Below are positions 1 through 6,236 of a DNA stretch of 7,963 nt, piece by piece. Both the position numbers and the translations under genes were made by a program. A model generated the notes under the pieces. It was not told the origin of the DNA and did no database searches. It was given only the letters and a program-made list of their open reading frames with translations. The number at the start of each line of letters is the position of its first letter. Position 1 is the stretch's first letter. The stretch is from Alphaproteobacteria bacterium (GTDB lineage Bacteria > Pseudomonadota > Alphaproteobacteria > Rhodobacterales > Rhodobacteraceae): the NCBI GenBank assembly GCA_003694465.1, contig RFKM01000130.1:1-7963 (forward strand). Direction: 5' to 3'.

Positions 1-709
1 CTTTCAGAGCCGCCTTGAGGTCGATGGCGCCGTCGTAGAGCGCCCGGCCCGAGATCACCCCGTCGAGCGGCGCGCCACAGGCCTTGAGGGCGCGCAGGTC
101 GTCCAGCGAGGAGACGCCGCCCGAGGCGATCACCGGGATCGAAACCGAATTGGCGAGCGCCGCGGTGGCCTCGACGTTCGGCCCCTGCATGGCGCCGTCG
201 CGCTGGATGTCGGTGTAGATGATCGCCGCGACGCCGGCATCTTCGAAGGAGCGGGCGAGGTCGGTCACCTCGACATCGGTTTCCTCGGCCCAGCCCTTGG
301 TGGCAACGCGCCCGCCGCGCGCGTCGATCCCCACGGCGACCTTGCCGGGGAAGGCCCGCGCCGCCTCGCGCACCAGCGCCGGGTTTTCGACGGCGACGGT
401 GCCGAGGATCACCCGGGCAAGGCCCTTTTCGAGCCAGGTCTCGATCGTCGCCATGTCGCGGATGCCGCCGCCGAGCTGGGCGGGCACGGAGATGGCCGAC
501 AGGATCGCCTCGACGGCGGCGGCATTGACCGGGCGCCCGGCGAAGGCGCCGTTGAGATCGACGAGGTGGATCCATTGGCAGCCCGCCGCCTCGAAGGCGC
601 GCGCCTGCGCGGCCGGATCGTCGTTGAAGACGGTCGCCGCGTCCATGTCGCCGCGCAAGAGGCGCACGCACTGGCCGTCCTTGAGGTCAATCGCCGGGTA
701 AAGGATCAT
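1..709 (-). CDS. hisA: HisA, ProFAR isomerase (3' end cut by window edge)
   Basis: 1-(5-phosphoribosyl)-5-[(5-phosphoribosylamino)methylideneamino]imidazole-4-carboxamide isomerase, the cytoplasmic (beta/alpha)8-barrel enzyme of histidine biosynthesis step four (an Amadori rearrangement). The visible 236 codons begin [12 protein letters not shown], the classic HisA N-terminus with catalytic Asp8. The second catalytic aspartate is Asp129 in GIDARGG, and a TDIQRDG motif follows with Thr166. The phosphate-binding glycine motifs GGGIRD and ASGGVS are present. HisA proteins are usually about 240 residues, so only a few C-terminal residues are missing. The ATG at 707-709 is preceded on the minus strand by GGAAGAG, a good ribosome binding site. 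hisF and hisE may lie beyond the left edge, as is usual in alphaproteobacteria (inference). HisA and HisF are paralogous barrels, but the N-terminus and TDIQRDG motif favour HisA. Confidence 0.97.
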   Translation of the reverse strand, partial: MILYPAIDLKDGQCVRLLRGDMDAATVFNDDPAAQARAFEAAGCQWIHLVDLNGAFAGRPVNAAAVEAILSAISVPAQLGGGIRDMATIETWLEKGLARVILGTVAVENPALVREAARAFPGKVAVGIDARGGRVATKGWAEETDVEVTDLARSFEDAGVAAIIYTDIQRDGAMQGPNVEATAALANSVSIPVIASGGVSSLDDLRALKACGAPLDGVISGRALYDGAIDLKAALK

Positions 710-822
710 CGCGCTCTTCCTTCTGGTTTGGCGGCTTTTCGCATGACGTTTCGTCAGTCGCAAGCGGGGCACTTGCAAGGCGCGCGAGGGCCGGTCAGGA
801 TGGTGGAAAAAGGGAGGAAACG
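710..822. promoter_or_regulatory. Divergent intergenic region between hisA and the DUF2147 gene
   Basis: These 113 bases separate two divergently transcribed genes and should hold start signals for both, unless hisA depends on read-through from hisH. On the plus strand TTGCAA (773-778), 17 bases, then CAGGAT (796-801) is a weak -35/-10 candidate that would start RNA just before the GGGAGGAAA ribosome binding site of the DUF2147 gene. Two perfect inverted repeats are visible: TGACG-TTT-CGTCA at 744-756, and the 8-bp palindrome CTTGCAAG at 772-779. I see no convincing minus-strand promoter for hisA. The promoter assignment is tentative; the inverted repeats are read directly. Confidence 0.35.
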
Positions 823-1209
823 ATGAAACGGATGTTGATCGCAGCACTGCTCGCCCTCGCCCCGGGTCTGGCCAGCGCCGATCCGGCGGAAGGGATGTGG
901 AAAACGCAGGTGGATGACGGGGCCTATGCCTATGTCGAGATGGGCCCCTGCTCGGGAGGCAAGATCTGCGGCTGGATCCGGCGCACCTTCGACGACAACG
1001 GCGAATATCAGTCGGAAAACATCGGCAAGGCGATCGTGATCAACATGGAGCCGCAAGGCAACGGCTTTTACAAGGGCAAGGTCTGGCGCCCGTCGAACGA
1101 CAAGATCTACATCGGCAAGATGCAGGTGAACGGCGACCAGCTCTCGCTGGACGGCTGCGTGCTCGGCGGTCTGATCTGCGCCTCGCAGACCTGGACGCGT
1201 ATTCAGTAG
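823..1209 (+). CDS. DUF2147 family secreted protein
   Basis: A 128-residue exported protein of the DUF2147 family, whose biochemical role I do not know. Residues 1-19 form a Sec signal peptide: basic MKR, a hydrophobic Leu/Ala core, and a likely signal peptidase I site after Ala-Ser-Ala (17-19). The mature protein starts near DPAEGMWKT, and the family's opening (a short run ending in G-x-W) is recognisable. Family-like elements include [10 protein letters not shown] around 45-54, [12 protein letters not shown] in the middle, and a C-terminal [19 protein letters not shown]. Four cysteines (43, 49, 112, 119) could make two disulfides in the periplasm. The ATG at 823 follows GGGAGGAAA at good spacing. 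The gene lies on the opposite strand to the flanking his genes, divergent from hisA and convergent with hisH, 18 bases from hisH's end. No enzymatic motif is visible. Confidence 0.88.
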   Translation: MKRMLIAALLALAPGLASADPAEGMWKTQVDDGAYAYVEMGPCSGGKICGWIRRTFDDNGEYQSENIGKAIVINMEPQGNGFYKGKVWRPSNDKIYIGKMQVNGDQLSLDGCVLGGLICASQTWTRIQ

Positions 1210-1227
1210 GGCCCGCGCCGCTGGCCC
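1209..1227. terminator. Possible short hairpin between convergent DUF2147 gene and hisH
   Basis: GGGCC at 1209-1213 can pair with GGCCC at 1223-1227 across a nine-base loop, exactly filling the gap between the two convergent stop codons. There is no T-tract on either strand, so this is at best a weak or factor-assisted terminator. In DNA this GC-rich, a five-base stem could be chance. It matters because hisA lies downstream of hisH on the same strand. Confidence 0.2.
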
Positions 1228-1872
1228 TCACGGCGCCCAGCGCAGGAAGTTCCCGATGATCCTGAGCCCGGTCGCCTGACTCTTTTCCGGGTGGAACTGG
1301 GTGCCGAAGATGTTGCCACGCCCGACGATGGCGGTGATCTCGCCGCCATAGTCGCAATGGGCGAGGCGCTCGGCCGGATCCGCCGCCCGGAAATGGTAGG
1401 AATGGACGAAATAGGCATGCTCGCCGGTTTCGATTCCCTCCAGAACCGGGTGGGGATGGTCGATCACCAGATCATTCCAGCCCATGTGCGGCACCTTCAG
1501 CGCCCGGTCGGCGGGGCGGATCGGAACGACTTCGCCGCCGATCCAGCCAAACCCCGGCGTGTCCTCATGCTCGCGCCCGACATCGGCCAGCATCTGCATG
1601 CCGATGCAGATGCCGAAAAACGGCCGCCCTGCCCCATTCACCGCCGCGTCGATCGCCTCGAACAGGCCGGAATGGCCGAAGAGCGCCCGCCGGCAGGCCG
1701 GAAAGGCGCCGTCACCCGGCAGTACGACGCGGTCGGCGCGAGCGACCACGTCCGGGTCGGACGTAACGACAACCTCGCCCGCATCGAGCTCGCGCGCCAT
1801 GCGCTGAAAGGCCTTCTCGGCCGAATGCAGGTTGCCGCTTTCGTAATCGACAAGGGCGGTCAGCCGGCTCAC
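1228..1872 (-). CDS. hisH: HisH, glutamine amidotransferase subunit of imidazole glycerol phosphate synthase
   Basis: The class-I glutaminase subunit that supplies ammonia to HisF to make imidazole glycerol phosphate and AICAR in histidine biosynthesis. The 214-residue protein begins (M)[16 protein letters not shown], typical of HisH. The nucleophile elbow GICIGMQML gives catalytic Cys89, and [10 protein letters not shown] gives His194 and Glu196, so the triad is intact. PHMGWN (128-133) is another family signature. I chose the GTG start at 1870-1872 because it fits the family N-terminus and overlaps the hisB stop by four bases (GTGA), which suggests translational coupling. The frame stays open further upstream, but that part is hisB sequence in another frame. 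Its partner HisF is not in the window. Its 3' end converges with the DUF2147 gene. Confidence 0.97.
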   Translation of the reverse strand: MSRLTALVDYESGNLHSAEKAFQRMARELDAGEVVVTSDPDVVARADRVVLPGDGAFPACRRALFGHSGLFEAIDAAVNGAGRPFFGICIGMQMLADVGREHEDTPGFGWIGGEVVPIRPADRALKVPHMGWNDLVIDHPHPVLEGIETGEHAYFVHSYHFRAADPAERLAHCDYGGEITAIVGRGNIFGTQFHPEKSQATGLRIIGNFLRWAP

Positions 1873-2456
1873 AGCGCACCTTTCGTCGAAGGCACCTCGC
1901 CGGCCTTGCGCGGATCGGTCTCGACCGCCGCGCGCAGTGCCCGCGCCACCGCCTTGAAGGCCGCCTCGGCGATGTGGTGCGAATTGAACCCGTGCACCTT
2001 GTCGACATGCAGCGTTATGCCGCCATTGCCGGCAAGGGCGGTGAAGAACTCGCGCACCAGCTCGGTGTCGAAGCTTCCGATCTTCGGGCTCGGAAAATCG
2101 ACGTTCCAGACCAGAAACGCCCGCCCGGAAAGATCGAGCGCCGCGCGCACCTGCGCCTCGTCCATCGGCAGGGCGCATTCGCCATAGCGCCGGATGCCCC
2201 GCTTGTCGCCCAGCGCCTCGCGCAGCGCCCGGCCCAGCGCAATGCCGGTGTCCTCGACCGTGTGGTGATCGTCGATATGCAGATCGCCCACCGCCCGCAC
2301 CTTCATGTCGATCAGCGAATGACGCGAAAGCTGATCGAGCATGTGGTCGAAAAACCCGATCCCCGTCCGGTTGTCATAAACCCCGCTCCCGTCGAGATCG
2401 ATCTCGACGCTGATCTCGGTTTCCGCCGTCTTGCGGCTGACGCTCGCCTTGCGCAT
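1869..2456 (-). CDS. hisB: HisB, imidazoleglycerol-phosphate dehydratase (monofunctional)
   Basis: The manganese-dependent dehydratase that converts imidazole glycerol phosphate to imidazole acetol phosphate. It has 195 residues, the usual size of the monofunctional enzyme, and lacks the histidinol-phosphatase domain found in enteric HisB. Metal-binding signatures are intact: FDHML (36-40), DDHHTVED (62-69), NSHHIAE (158-164) and the C-terminal STKG (190-193). The N-terminus [15 protein letters not shown] is normal for the family. The ATG at 2454-2456 has GGGAG a few bases upstream on the minus strand. It is the first his gene of this run, and its stop overlaps the hisH start. A TATAAC box lies about 27 bases upstream of the start codon. 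Confidence 0.97.
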   Translation of the reverse strand: MRKASVSRKTAETEISVEIDLDGSGVYDNRTGIGFFDHMLDQLSRHSLIDMKVRAVGDLHIDDHHTVEDTGIALGRALREALGDKRGIRRYGECALPMDEAQVRAALDLSGRAFLVWNVDFPSPKIGSFDTELVREFFTALAGNGGITLHVDKVHGFNSHHIAEAAFKAVARALRAAVETDPRKAGEVPSTKGAL

Positions 2457-2482
2457 GGGGCACTCCCGCCTGTTTCGCGCCG

Positions 2483-2512
2483 GTTATAGGCCCCCGCGCC
2501 CCCGGTTGAAAA
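2483..2512 (-). promoter_or_regulatory. Candidate sigma-70 promoter for hisB
   Basis: On the minus strand, TTTTCA (plus coordinates 2507-2512), 18 bases of mainly G/C, then TATAAC (2483-2488) resemble -35 and -10 boxes. The -10 matches the consensus in five of six positions and the -35 in four of six. RNA would start around 2476 and leave a leader of about 20 bases carrying the hisB ribosome binding site. There is no room for a histidine leader peptide or attenuator between this promoter and hisB. Confidence 0.45.
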
Positions 2513-2530
2513 CCGCCAAAAGCGCCCGCC

Positions 2531-2580
2531 CTTTCATCTTTCCCGAAATATCCCGCGGGGGTCCGGGGGTGCGAAACCCC
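2531..2580 (-). repeat. Rhodobacterales-type dispersed intergenic element with hairpin after puuD
   Basis: Read on the minus strand directly after puuD, this stretch starts with a GGGGT/ACCCC stem around a five-base loop (2566-2580). It continues with a C/G-rich run containing the 8-bp palindrome CCCGCGGG (2552-2559), then ATATTTCGGGAAAGATGAAAG. From memory, very similar strings (G/C-rich block, then ATATTT..AAGATGAAG) recur between genes in Paracoccus/Rhodobacter-type genomes. I cannot confirm copy number from one window. The hairpin may end the uraH-puuD transcript, although there is no T-tract. It sits just upstream of the hisB promoter. Confidence 0.45.
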
Positions 2581-2590
2581 GGCAGAGGCC

Positions 2591-3820
2591 TCAGCCGCGC
2601 CCCGCCCGGTACCAGGCGACGATCGCCGCCCGCTCGCCCGGCTCCATGAAGGTGACATTGGCCGGCGGCATCGCATCGGTCAGCCCCGCGTGCAGGTAGA
2701 TCTTGCGCGCATGGGCGGCAATGTCGGCGGGGGTTTCCAGAACCACCCCGCGCGGGGCGGCGGCAATCCCCTCCCAGCCCGGCTCGCGGGCATGACACAT
2801 CGAACAACGCCCCATCACGATGTCACTGACGGCCTCGAACCCCTCGGCCTCGGCAAAGCGCGCCTCGCCCCGCGTCATCGCCCGCGCCTCGCCCTCGCCC
2901 CCGCGCAGCGCCTGCCCCTGAACCGACAGCCAGACCGCGGCGAGAAACAGCAGCGCCGTCACGCCCCATGTCCACCAGCGATAGCCCTTGCCGGCGTGAT
3001 GACCGTTGAAGAAATGCCGGATCGTCACCCCCATCAGGAACACCAGCCCCGCGATCACCCAGTTCCAGCGCGAGGCGAAGGCCAGCGGATAGTGGTTCGA
3101 CAGCATCAGGAACACCACCGGCAGGGTGAGATAATTGTTGTGGGTCGAGCGCAGCTTGGCAATCTTGCCGTATTTCGCATCGGGCGTCCGCCCGGCGATG
3201 AGGTCGGCCACGACGATCTTCTGGTTCGGGATGATGATGAAAAAGACATTGGCGGTCATGATCGTCGCGGTGAAGGCGCCGAGATGCAGCATCACCGCCC
3301 GCCCGGTGAACACCTGGTCATAGCCCCAGCCCATGACCATCAGCAGCGCGAACAGGATCAGCATGAGCAGCGTCGGACGCTCGGCCAGCCCCGAGCGGCA
3401 AAGCGCATCGTAGACCAGCCAGCCGATGGTCAGCGAGGCGCCCGAAATCGCCCAGCCCTGCCATGGCGCGAGCTCCGCCTTGGCCGGATCGAGCAGCATC
3501 AGGTCGGCCCCCAGCCAGTAGACCAGCACGAGCATCGCCGCGCCCGAAAGCCAGGTCGTGTAGCTCTCCCATTTGAACCATGTCAGATCGGCCGGCATCT
3601 CTTCCGGGCTCACCATGTATTTGCGGATGTGGTAGAATCCGCCGCCATGCACCTGCCAGGCTTCGCCCGCCACCCCCGGCGCGGGCCGTGCCCCGGGCCG
3701 CAGGCCGAGATCGAGGGCGATGAAATAAAACGAAGAGCCGATCCAGGCCATCGCCGCCACCACATGCAGCCAGCGCACCGCGAATTCGAGCCAGTCGAGC
3801 AGGATCGTCAGATCAACCAT
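2591..3820 (-). CDS. puuD: PuuD, membrane-bound urate oxidase with C-terminal cytochrome c domain
   Basis: Inner-membrane urate hydroxylase that oxidises urate to 5-hydroxyisourate and passes electrons through its own cytochrome c domain to the respiratory chain, unlike soluble uricase, which makes hydrogen peroxide. The 409-residue protein has about eight hydrophobic helices, from VRWLHVVAAMAWIGSSFYF near the N-terminus to WWTWGVTALLFLAAVWLSV near residue 300. Signature pieces include the FYHIRKYMVSPEEMP stretch, FFIIIPNQK and RSTHNNYLTLP. A haem-binding CSMCH is at 339-343, and a downstream methionine in TDAMPPANVTFM is a candidate axial ligand. The ATG at 3818-3820 follows GAGGAGGGGG; an in-frame start 39 bases further upstream would overlap uraH and lacks family sequence. 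It lies 10 bases after the uraH stop, so it is co-transcribed with the gene for the next pathway enzyme. Confidence 0.93.
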   Translation of the reverse strand: MVDLTILLDWLEFAVRWLHVVAAMAWIGSSFYFIALDLGLRPGARPAPGVAGEAWQVHGGGFYHIRKYMVSPEEMPADLTWFKWESYTTWLSGAAMLVLVYWLGADLMLLDPAKAELAPWQGWAISGASLTIGWLVYDALCRSGLAERPTLLMLILFALLMVMGWGYDQVFTGRAVMLHLGAFTATIMTANVFFIIIPNQKIVVADLIAGRTPDAKYGKIAKLRSTHNNYLTLPVVFLMLSNHYPLAFASRWNWVIAGLVFLMGVTIRHFFNGHHAGKGYRWWTWGVTALLFLAAVWLSVQGQALRGGEGEARAMTRGEARFAEAEGFEAVSDIVMGRCSMCHAREPGWEGIAAAPRGVVLETPADIAAHARKIYLHAGLTDAMPPANVTFMEPGERAAIVAWYRAGRG

Positions 3821-3830
3821 CGCCCCCTCC

Positions 3831-4184
3831 TCAGCTGCCGCGATAGGTCGAATAGCCATAGGGCGAGATCAGGAGCGGCACGTGGTAATGCGCCGGCTCT
3901 GCCATCCCGAACCGGATCGGCACCTCGTCGAGGAACCGCGGCGCCTCGCCCGGGGCGCCGGCCGCATCGAGCCAAGCGCCGACGTGAAACAGCAGCTCAT
4001 AGAGCCCCGGCGCGAAATCGGCCTCGGGCAGGATCGGCCCGTCGGTGCGCCCGTCGCCATTCGTCACCATCGCCGCAAGGCGCGTGCGCCCCGCCGGGCC
4101 GAGCCGGAACAGCTCGACCGTCATGCCCGCCGCCGGCCGCCCCCGGGCGGTGTCGAGCACATGGGTTGTCAGATAGCCGGCCAT
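3831..4184 (-). CDS. uraH: 5-hydroxyisourate hydrolase (transthyretin-related protein)
   Basis: Hydrolyses 5-hydroxyisourate, the product of PuuD, to OHCU (2-oxo-4-hydroxy-4-carboxy-5-ureidoimidazoline). It has 117 residues, the usual size. The N-terminal signature MAGYLTTHVLDTARG contains conserved His8. The C-terminus AHYHVPLLISPYGYSTYRGS contains the second histidine cluster and the diagnostic YRGS tail that separates HIU hydrolases from true transthyretin. There is no signal peptide, so the protein is probably cytoplasmic. I chose the ATG at 4182-4184, preceded by GGGAGGGCGAG, because it gives the family N-terminus. In-frame starts at 4199 and 4232 would add residues that do not look like the family. 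It is the first gene of the leftward uraH-puuD pair and is divergent from puuE-uraD. Confidence 0.95.
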   Translation of the reverse strand: MAGYLTTHVLDTARGRPAAGMTVELFRLGPAGRTRLAAMVTNGDGRTDGPILPEADFAPGLYELLFHVGAWLDAAGAPGEAPRFLDEVPIRFGMAEPAHYHVPLLISPYGYSTYRGS

Positions 4185-4289
4185 CTCGCCCTCCCGCATC
4201 GCACCTGCCCGCCGAGTGAAAACGGTTTGCAAGCGCCCCGCAAGCCCCTATCCCTTGATCATGGTCGCATTGCCCCGAGGGAGCGCGAA
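4185..4289. promoter_or_regulatory. Divergent control region of the urate cluster (uraH / puuE-uraD)
   Basis: These 105 bases drive both arms of the urate cluster, so a shared operator for a purine-responsive regulator would be expected here (inference). Visible structure: GCAAGC occurs twice on the same face (4229-4234 and 4240-4245, 11-base period); TTGC/GCAA form an inverted pair (4227-4230 and 4240-4243); TGATCA is a perfect palindrome at 4256-4261. For the rightward genes, TTGCAA (4227-4232), 16 bases, then TATCCC (4249-4254) is a weak promoter candidate. For the leftward genes I see only poor matches. GAGGGAG at 4277-4283 is the ribosome binding site of puuE-uraD. Confidence 0.45.
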
Positions 4290-5705
4290 ATGAACAGGTA
4301 TCCCCGCGACATGCGCGGCTACGGGCGCGAAACCCCCGACCCGAAATGGCCGGGCGGGGCGCGCATCGCCGTGCAATTCGTGGTCAATTACGAGGAAGGC
4401 GGCGAGAACTGCATCCTGCATGGCGATGCTGCCTCCGAAGCCTTCCTGAGCGAGATCGTCGGCGCCGCCCCGTGGCCAGGGCAACGGCACTGGAACATGG
4501 AATCGATCTACGAATACGGCGCAAGGGCCGGCTTCTGGCGCCTCTTCCGGCTGTTCCGGGAGGCCGGGATCCGCCCTACGGTCTTCGGCGTTGCCACGGC
4601 GCTGGCGCGCGGGCCCGAACAGGTCGCGGCGATGCAGGAGGCCGGCTGGGAAATCGCCAGCCACGGGCTGAAATGGATCGAGCACAAGGACATGGGCGAG
4701 GACGAGGAGCGCGCCGCCATTGCCGAGGCGATCCGGCTTCACACCGAGGTGACCGGCGCCGCGCCCGAGGGGTTCTACACCGGGCGCTGCTCGGCCAATA
4801 CGATCCGCCTCGCCGCAGAAACCGGGCAATTCGTCTGGCTTTCCGACAGTTACGACGACGATCTGCCGCACTGGGTGAAGGTCGGCGGGCGCGACCAGCT
4901 GGTCATCCCCTACACGCTCGATGCCAACGACATGCGCTTTGCCACCGCCCAGGGGTTCAACACCGCCGAACATTTCTTCACCTACCTGCGCGATTCCTTC
5001 GACGCGCTCTATGCCGAGGGCCTCGCCGGACGTCCGAAGATGATGAGCGTCGGGCTGCACAACCGGCTCATCGGCCGGCCCGGGCGCATCCTCGGGCTGC
5101 GGCGCTTCATCGACCATGCGAAGCGCCACGAAGGCGTCTGGTTCCCGCGCCGCATCGAGATCGCCCGGCACTGGGAAAAGGTCCATCCGCCGGTTGCACG
5201 AATCGAACCTTCTACCCTGTCGAAACCCGAGTTCGTCGCCAAGTTTGGTGGAGTTTTCGAACATTCCCCGTGGATTGCCGAACAGGCCTGGGCGCTCGAG
5301 CTCGGCCCCGCCCACGACAGCGCCGTCGGCCTGCACAACGCCCTGTGCCGGGTCTTCCGCTCGGCCCCGCGCGAGGCCCGGCTCGGGGTGCTGCGCGCCC
5401 ATCCCGACCTTGCCGGCAAGCTCGCCGCCGCCCGCCGCCTCACCGAGGAGAGCAGCGCCGAACAGGCCTCGGCCGGGCTCGATGCGCTGACCGACGCCGA
5501 ACGCGCCGAATTCACCCGGCTTAACGCCGCCTATACCGAAAAGCACGGCTTCCCCTTCATCATCGCCGTGCGCGAGCACGACAAGGCCGGCATCCTCAAT
5601 GCCTTCCGCCGCCGCCTTGAGAACGACACCGAAACGGAATTCGCCGAAGCCTGCCGGCAGGTCGAACGCATCGCCCTGCACCGCCTGCGGGAGATGCTGC
5701 CGTGA
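4290..5705 (+). CDS. puuE: Fused allantoinase (PuuE) - OHCU decarboxylase (UraD)
   Basis: A 471-residue two-domain enzyme of ureide breakdown. Residues 1 to about 300 are a PuuE-type allantoinase of the polysaccharide-deacetylase (NodB-like) fold, unrelated to metal-dependent amidohydrolase allantoinases. Seen here are VQFVVNYEEGGEN, SHGLKW (His125), GFYTGRCSANT, DSYDDDLPHW (186-195) and LHNRLIGRPGR (His257). From about residue 306 the URAD domain follows almost without linker (STLSKPEFVAKFGGVFEHSPW). It has catalytic His371 in RAHPDL, Glu391-Gln392 in ESSAEQ and FPFIIAVR (421-428). It would decarboxylate OHCU to (S)-allantoin and then open allantoin to allantoate, so the domain order is the reverse of the reaction order. 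The ATG at 4290 follows GAGGGAG; the long in-frame upstream extension is antisense to uraH. Such fusions are known in alphaproteobacteria. The stop overlaps the allA start. Confidence 0.94.
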   Translation: MNRYPRDMRGYGRETPDPKWPGGARIAVQFVVNYEEGGENCILHGDAASEAFLSEIVGAAPWPGQRHWNMESIYEYGARAGFWRLFRLFREAGIRPTVFGVATALARGPEQVAAMQEAGWEIASHGLKWIEHKDMGEDEERAAIAEAIRLHTEVTGAAPEGFYTGRCSANTIRLAAETGQFVWLSDSYDDDLPHWVKVGGRDQLVIPYTLDANDMRFATAQGFNTAEHFFTYLRDSFDALYAEGLAGRPKMMSVGLHNRLIGRPGRILGLRRFIDHAKRHEGVWFPRRIEIARHWEKVHPPVARIEPSTLSKPEFVAKFGGVFEHSPWIAEQAWALELGPAHDSAVGLHNALCRVFRSAPREARLGVLRAHPDLAGKLAAARRLTEESSAEQASAGLDALTDAERAEFTRLNAAYTEKHGFPFIIAVREHDKAGILNAFRRRLENDTETEFAEACRQVERIALHRLREMLP

Positions 5706-6190
5706 GCCGAACCATCGTTCCCGAGCCGCTCACCGCCGCCGCCTTCGCCCCCTTCGGCGACGTGCTCGAGGCCGAGGGCGCGCCCGACCGGATCATCAAC
5801 CGCGGCCGCTGCGGGCGCTGGCACGACCGCGCCCGGCTCGACGTCGACGGCGGGCGCGCCGGGGTCAGCCTGTTCCGGGCCGAGCCCTGCGCCCTGCCCC
5901 TCCGCCTCGACCTCATGGAGCGCCACCCGCTCGGCGCGCAATGTTTCGTGCCGATGAGCCCCGATCCCTTCCTCGTCGTCGTCGCCCCCGACGAAGGCGG
6001 CACCCCGGGCCGGCCACGCGCCTTTCTCACCCGGCCGGGGCAGGCGGTGAACTACCACCGCGGCACCTGGCACGGGGTGCTGACGCCACTCGCCGCGCCC
6101 GGCCTCTTCGCGGTGGTCGACCGCATCGGGCCGGGCGAGAACCTCGAGGAAGCGGCGCTCGACCCGCCATGGGAGATCGCCGCCCCCTGA
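5702..6190 (+). CDS. allA: Ureidoglycolate lyase
   Basis: Splits (S)-ureidoglycolate into glyoxylate and urea, the last step of this pathway. The 162-residue protein is the usual AllA size and begins (M)SRTIVPEPLTAAAFAPFGDVLE, the family opening in which the FAPFGDV element is diagnostic. Further family motifs are RIINRG near residue 31, the LMERHPLGAQCFVPM block, and YHRGTWHGVL with His119 and His124 in the cupin-like barrel. The GTG start at 5702-5704 overlaps the puuE-uraD stop in GTGA, which implies translational coupling. It is cytoplasmic, with no signal sequence. Its substrate comes from the ureidoglycine aminohydrolase encoded next, so gene order does not follow reaction order. Released urea would need urease, which is not in this window. 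Confidence 0.93.
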   Translation: MSRTIVPEPLTAAAFAPFGDVLEAEGAPDRIINRGRCGRWHDRARLDVDGGRAGVSLFRAEPCALPLRLDLMERHPLGAQCFVPMSPDPFLVVVAPDEGGTPGRPRAFLTRPGQAVNYHRGTWHGVLTPLAAPGLFAVVDRIGPGENLEEAALDPPWEIAAP

Positions 6191-6236
6191 CCCTTCGCCG
6201 CCCAAGGCCGACCGCAACCCGCAACCGGAGCCTGCC

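Noticed and set aside
1873..2178. In-frame upstream extension of hisH
   Set aside because: It lies within hisB in another frame; the GTG overlapping the hisB stop gives the standard HisH N-terminus.
1291..2187. 298-residue open frame on the plus strand
   Set aside because: Antisense to hisH and hisB, both of which carry intact active sites.
3821..3859. Upstream in-frame start for puuD
   Set aside because: It would overlap the uraH 3' end, while the ATG at 3818-3820 has GAGGAGGGGG directly upstream and the family N-terminus.
2690..4219. 509-residue open frame on the plus strand
   Set aside because: It is antisense to puuD and uraH, rich in Arg/His/Gln/Pro with no domain; a typical shadow of G/C-rich coding DNA.
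4185..4232. Upstream in-frame starts for uraH at 4199 and 4232
   Set aside because: The added residues are unlike the family, and the ribosome binding site GGGAGGGCGAG points to 4184.
3882..4289. Long in-frame N-terminal extension of puuE-uraD
   Set aside because: The extension is antisense to uraH and has no family similarity; the ATG at 4290 has a good ribosome binding site and the expected PuuE start.
4248..5681. 477-residue open frame on the minus strand
   Set aside because: Antisense to puuE-uraD, which has clear family motifs; the shadow has low-complexity Gly/Ala/Glu composition and no recognisable motif.
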